Origin: Microplitis mediator
Lineage: Eukaryota; Arthropoda; Insecta; Hymenoptera; Braconidae
Length of the DNA: 64,000 nucleotides
Direction of reading: 5' to 3'
Assembly (NCBI RefSeq): GCF_029852145.1
Contig: NC_079975.1
Coordinates: forward strand, 4,836,001 to 4,900,000
The position numbers were made by a program, and so were the translations under genes. Under the pieces are notes generated by a model. That model searched no databases. It was not told the origin of the DNA and was given only the letters and a program-made list of their open reading frames with translations. Numbering within the stretch: position 1 is the stretch's first letter; each line of letters opens with the position of its first letter. This document shows, piece by piece, positions 62,787 to 64,000 of this stretch.

Positions 62787-64000
62787 TTACATGAGATTAT
62801 GTCTTTTCTTGATAGTATCTAAGATTCTATCAGCGTCGGAAGTCTTCTCAGTTGTACTGCTCGGTACTGGAGCCTTCCCAGTTGTACTATTTTCAGTATC
62901 TTGAGTTGAACCGTCGGACGTCTGCTGGATTTCACTTACTCGAGCCTTCGCAGTTGTACTATTTTGAGTCTCTCGAGTTGTACTGCTTGGAGTCATCTTA
63001 GTAATTGCCTTTAGCTCTTTCTCGAGTGACTTTTTCAAATCTTCTAATGTAGTCACATATGATTCTTTTTCTCCTCTCAAGAGCACTCTGTATTTTTCTA
63101 TTTCACTTTCAAAGCTTTCTTTAGCATCATGCACTTGTGCAGCAGTTTCTTCCGTTACTGTTCTTTTTAATTCCTGCAAATAAGACTTCTTTGTTTCTGC
63201 TAATTCATCATCCAGCTTTATTATAAATTCCTTTTTTATCTTATTCAACTCGTCTCTGAATTTATTGCTGTTATTGTTTTCTATTATTTCATGAATAATT
63301 TCATTTTTCTTAGAATCTATTTTACCTATTAATTCGTCATTGTGAGAATCAAGGTCTTTCATTGCGTTTTTTACTTTCTCTGCTACACCGTCATAAACTT
63401 TATTTTTTCTTTCTACTAAGTCAGAGTCTAAGTCCCGTTCCATACCATCAATACGATGTTGCACATCAATCGTTGCAGCATTCACTTTTTCTTGGATTTT
63501 TTCAATTTCCGAACCACCTAATTTTTCTATATTGTCTACAACATTTTTTTTTGCATTCTCCATCGCATCCTTTGCTGTTTGTATTGAGTTTTTAATAGTA
63601 TCATTAAATGTAGAAGTAAGATCTGTTGATTGTCGTTTCAAATCATCGATTGCTTTTTCTTTTACAGATTCACCTTCAGTGCTTACTTTTTTTACTTTCT
63701 TTTCAATAATCCTGTTCGCTGTCTCAGTCATGTTTATAACATTTTTAAATGCTTCACGAATACCGTCATAATAAATCGATGTCATATCTTTTGCCACCCT
63801 TCGTATCTCATCAACTGTCTCTTTTTTTATATCATTTCCTTTACGTTCCATCTTTTTAGTTGAATTTCTAATGATGGCATTAGCTGTTTTAGTCATAAGT
63901 AAAACATTTTGAAGACCATCATCAATGCCTGCATATGTTGCTCTAATTATTTCCTTTGCTTTCGAAGATAATTGGTTAATAGTTTGTTGCTTTAGATTAG
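62787..64000 (-). CDS. Paralogue of the coiled-coil protein, short Ser/Thr tail (partial, 5' end outside the window)
   Basis: Open from the right edge (64000) to TAA at 62787-62789, about 403 residues visible. The first visible residues (NLKQQTINQLSSKAKEIIRA) match the exon 2 start of the gene at 46494-56061 almost exactly, and the helix region aligns throughout (MTKTANAIIRNST, ERKGNDIKKETVDEI, HNDELIGKIDSKKNEI). This copy has one fewer 55-residue repeat. The PT minisatellite is replaced by about 70 residues with short Ser/Thr motifs (PSSTTRETQNSTT, ENSTTGKAPVPSSTT) and a basic end. A signal-peptide exon is expected beyond the window. It lies on the same strand, about 6.7 kb from the signal exon of its paralogue, so this is a tandem duplication. 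Confidence 0.85.
   Translation of the reverse strand, partial: NLKQQTINQLSSKAKEIIRATYAGIDDGLQNVLLMTKTANAIIRNSTKKMERKGNDIKKETVDEIRRVAKDMTSIYYDGIREAFKNVINMTETANRIIEKKVKKVSTEGESVKEKAIDDLKRQSTDLTSTFNDTIKNSIQTAKDAMENAKKNVVDNIEKLGGSEIEKIQEKVNAATIDVQHRIDGMERDLDSDLVERKNKVYDGVAEKVKNAMKDLDSHNDELIGKIDSKKNEIIHEIIENNNSNKFRDELNKIKKEFIIKLDDELAETKKSYLQELKRTVTEETAAQVHDAKESFESEIEKYRVLLRGEKESYVTTLEDLKKSLEKELKAITKMTPSSTTRETQNSTTAKARVSEIQQTSDGSTQDTENSTTGKAPVPSSTTEKTSDADRILDTIKKRHNLM

Overview
The window is AT-rich eukaryotic DNA. It has spliced genes with GT-AG introns, AATAAA signals, microsatellites and many small inverted-repeat transposons, and it fits an insect. A hymenopteran, perhaps an ichneumonoid or braconid parasitoid wasp, is my best guess; that is inference from overall character, because no gene here fixes the taxon.

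Three protein-coding loci are well supported, all on the minus strand. (1) 13087-21534: a four-exon gene for a secreted, mucin-like Thr/Ser/Asn-rich protein of about 2262 residues, with about 24 tandem copies of a 72-residue (216-bp) repeat, a TATA box and an initiator. (2) 46494-56061: a two-exon gene for a secreted protein of about 2187 residues. It has a signal peptide, about 425 residues of amphipathic helix/coiled coil built partly from 55-residue repeats, then about 145 copies of a 12-residue Pro/Thr repeat organised as a 216-bp higher-order unit. A single-base stop (AAA to TAA) removes the last 67 repeat codons, which remain open downstream. (3) 62787 to the right edge: a tandem paralogue of gene 2 with the same coiled coil but only a short Ser/Thr tail; its 5' end lies outside the window. 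A two-exon gene fragment with a nonsense codon (43680-44341, plus strand) resembles the N-terminal part of insect BEN-associated proteins and is probably a captured pseudogene.

The remaining ~75% is non-genic. Its dominant content is an unusual set of non-autonomous elements bounded by short terminal inverted repeats (TACACTGTAAAAA, TACACRGARAAAAA, TAAGGTAAAR and others). Each body is built from one short 'word' repeated many times in both orientations, and the word differs from element to element (AACACCG, ACTCCG, CTTGG..CCAAG, TTGGCCCAAG, CAATTATTGACA, GAGCCTCAA, GTTGAAC, GCATCGGCC, GGGATCA, CATGTTAACATGGG). Several are nested two or three deep, and three enclose degenerate tRNA-like (box A/box B) sequences. 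There are also long foldback elements (264-655, 20267-21310, 44454-45281), a degenerate Tc1/mariner-like element with no ORF in the intron of gene 2 (53131-55455), and an inverted duplication at 59160-62460.

Layout: 1-13 kb repeats and gene desert; 13-21.6 kb mucin gene; 21.6-42.6 kb gene desert with nested elements and a 315-bp ATA microsatellite; 42.6-45.7 kb elements around the gene fragment; 46.2-56.1 kb coiled-coil/PT-repeat gene; 56.3-62.7 kb elements; 62.8-64 kb paralogue. The three main genes look like members of a secreted, glycosylated, fast-evolving repertoire (for example matrix, silk, venom or egg-coat proteins), but nothing in the sequence shows the exact role.
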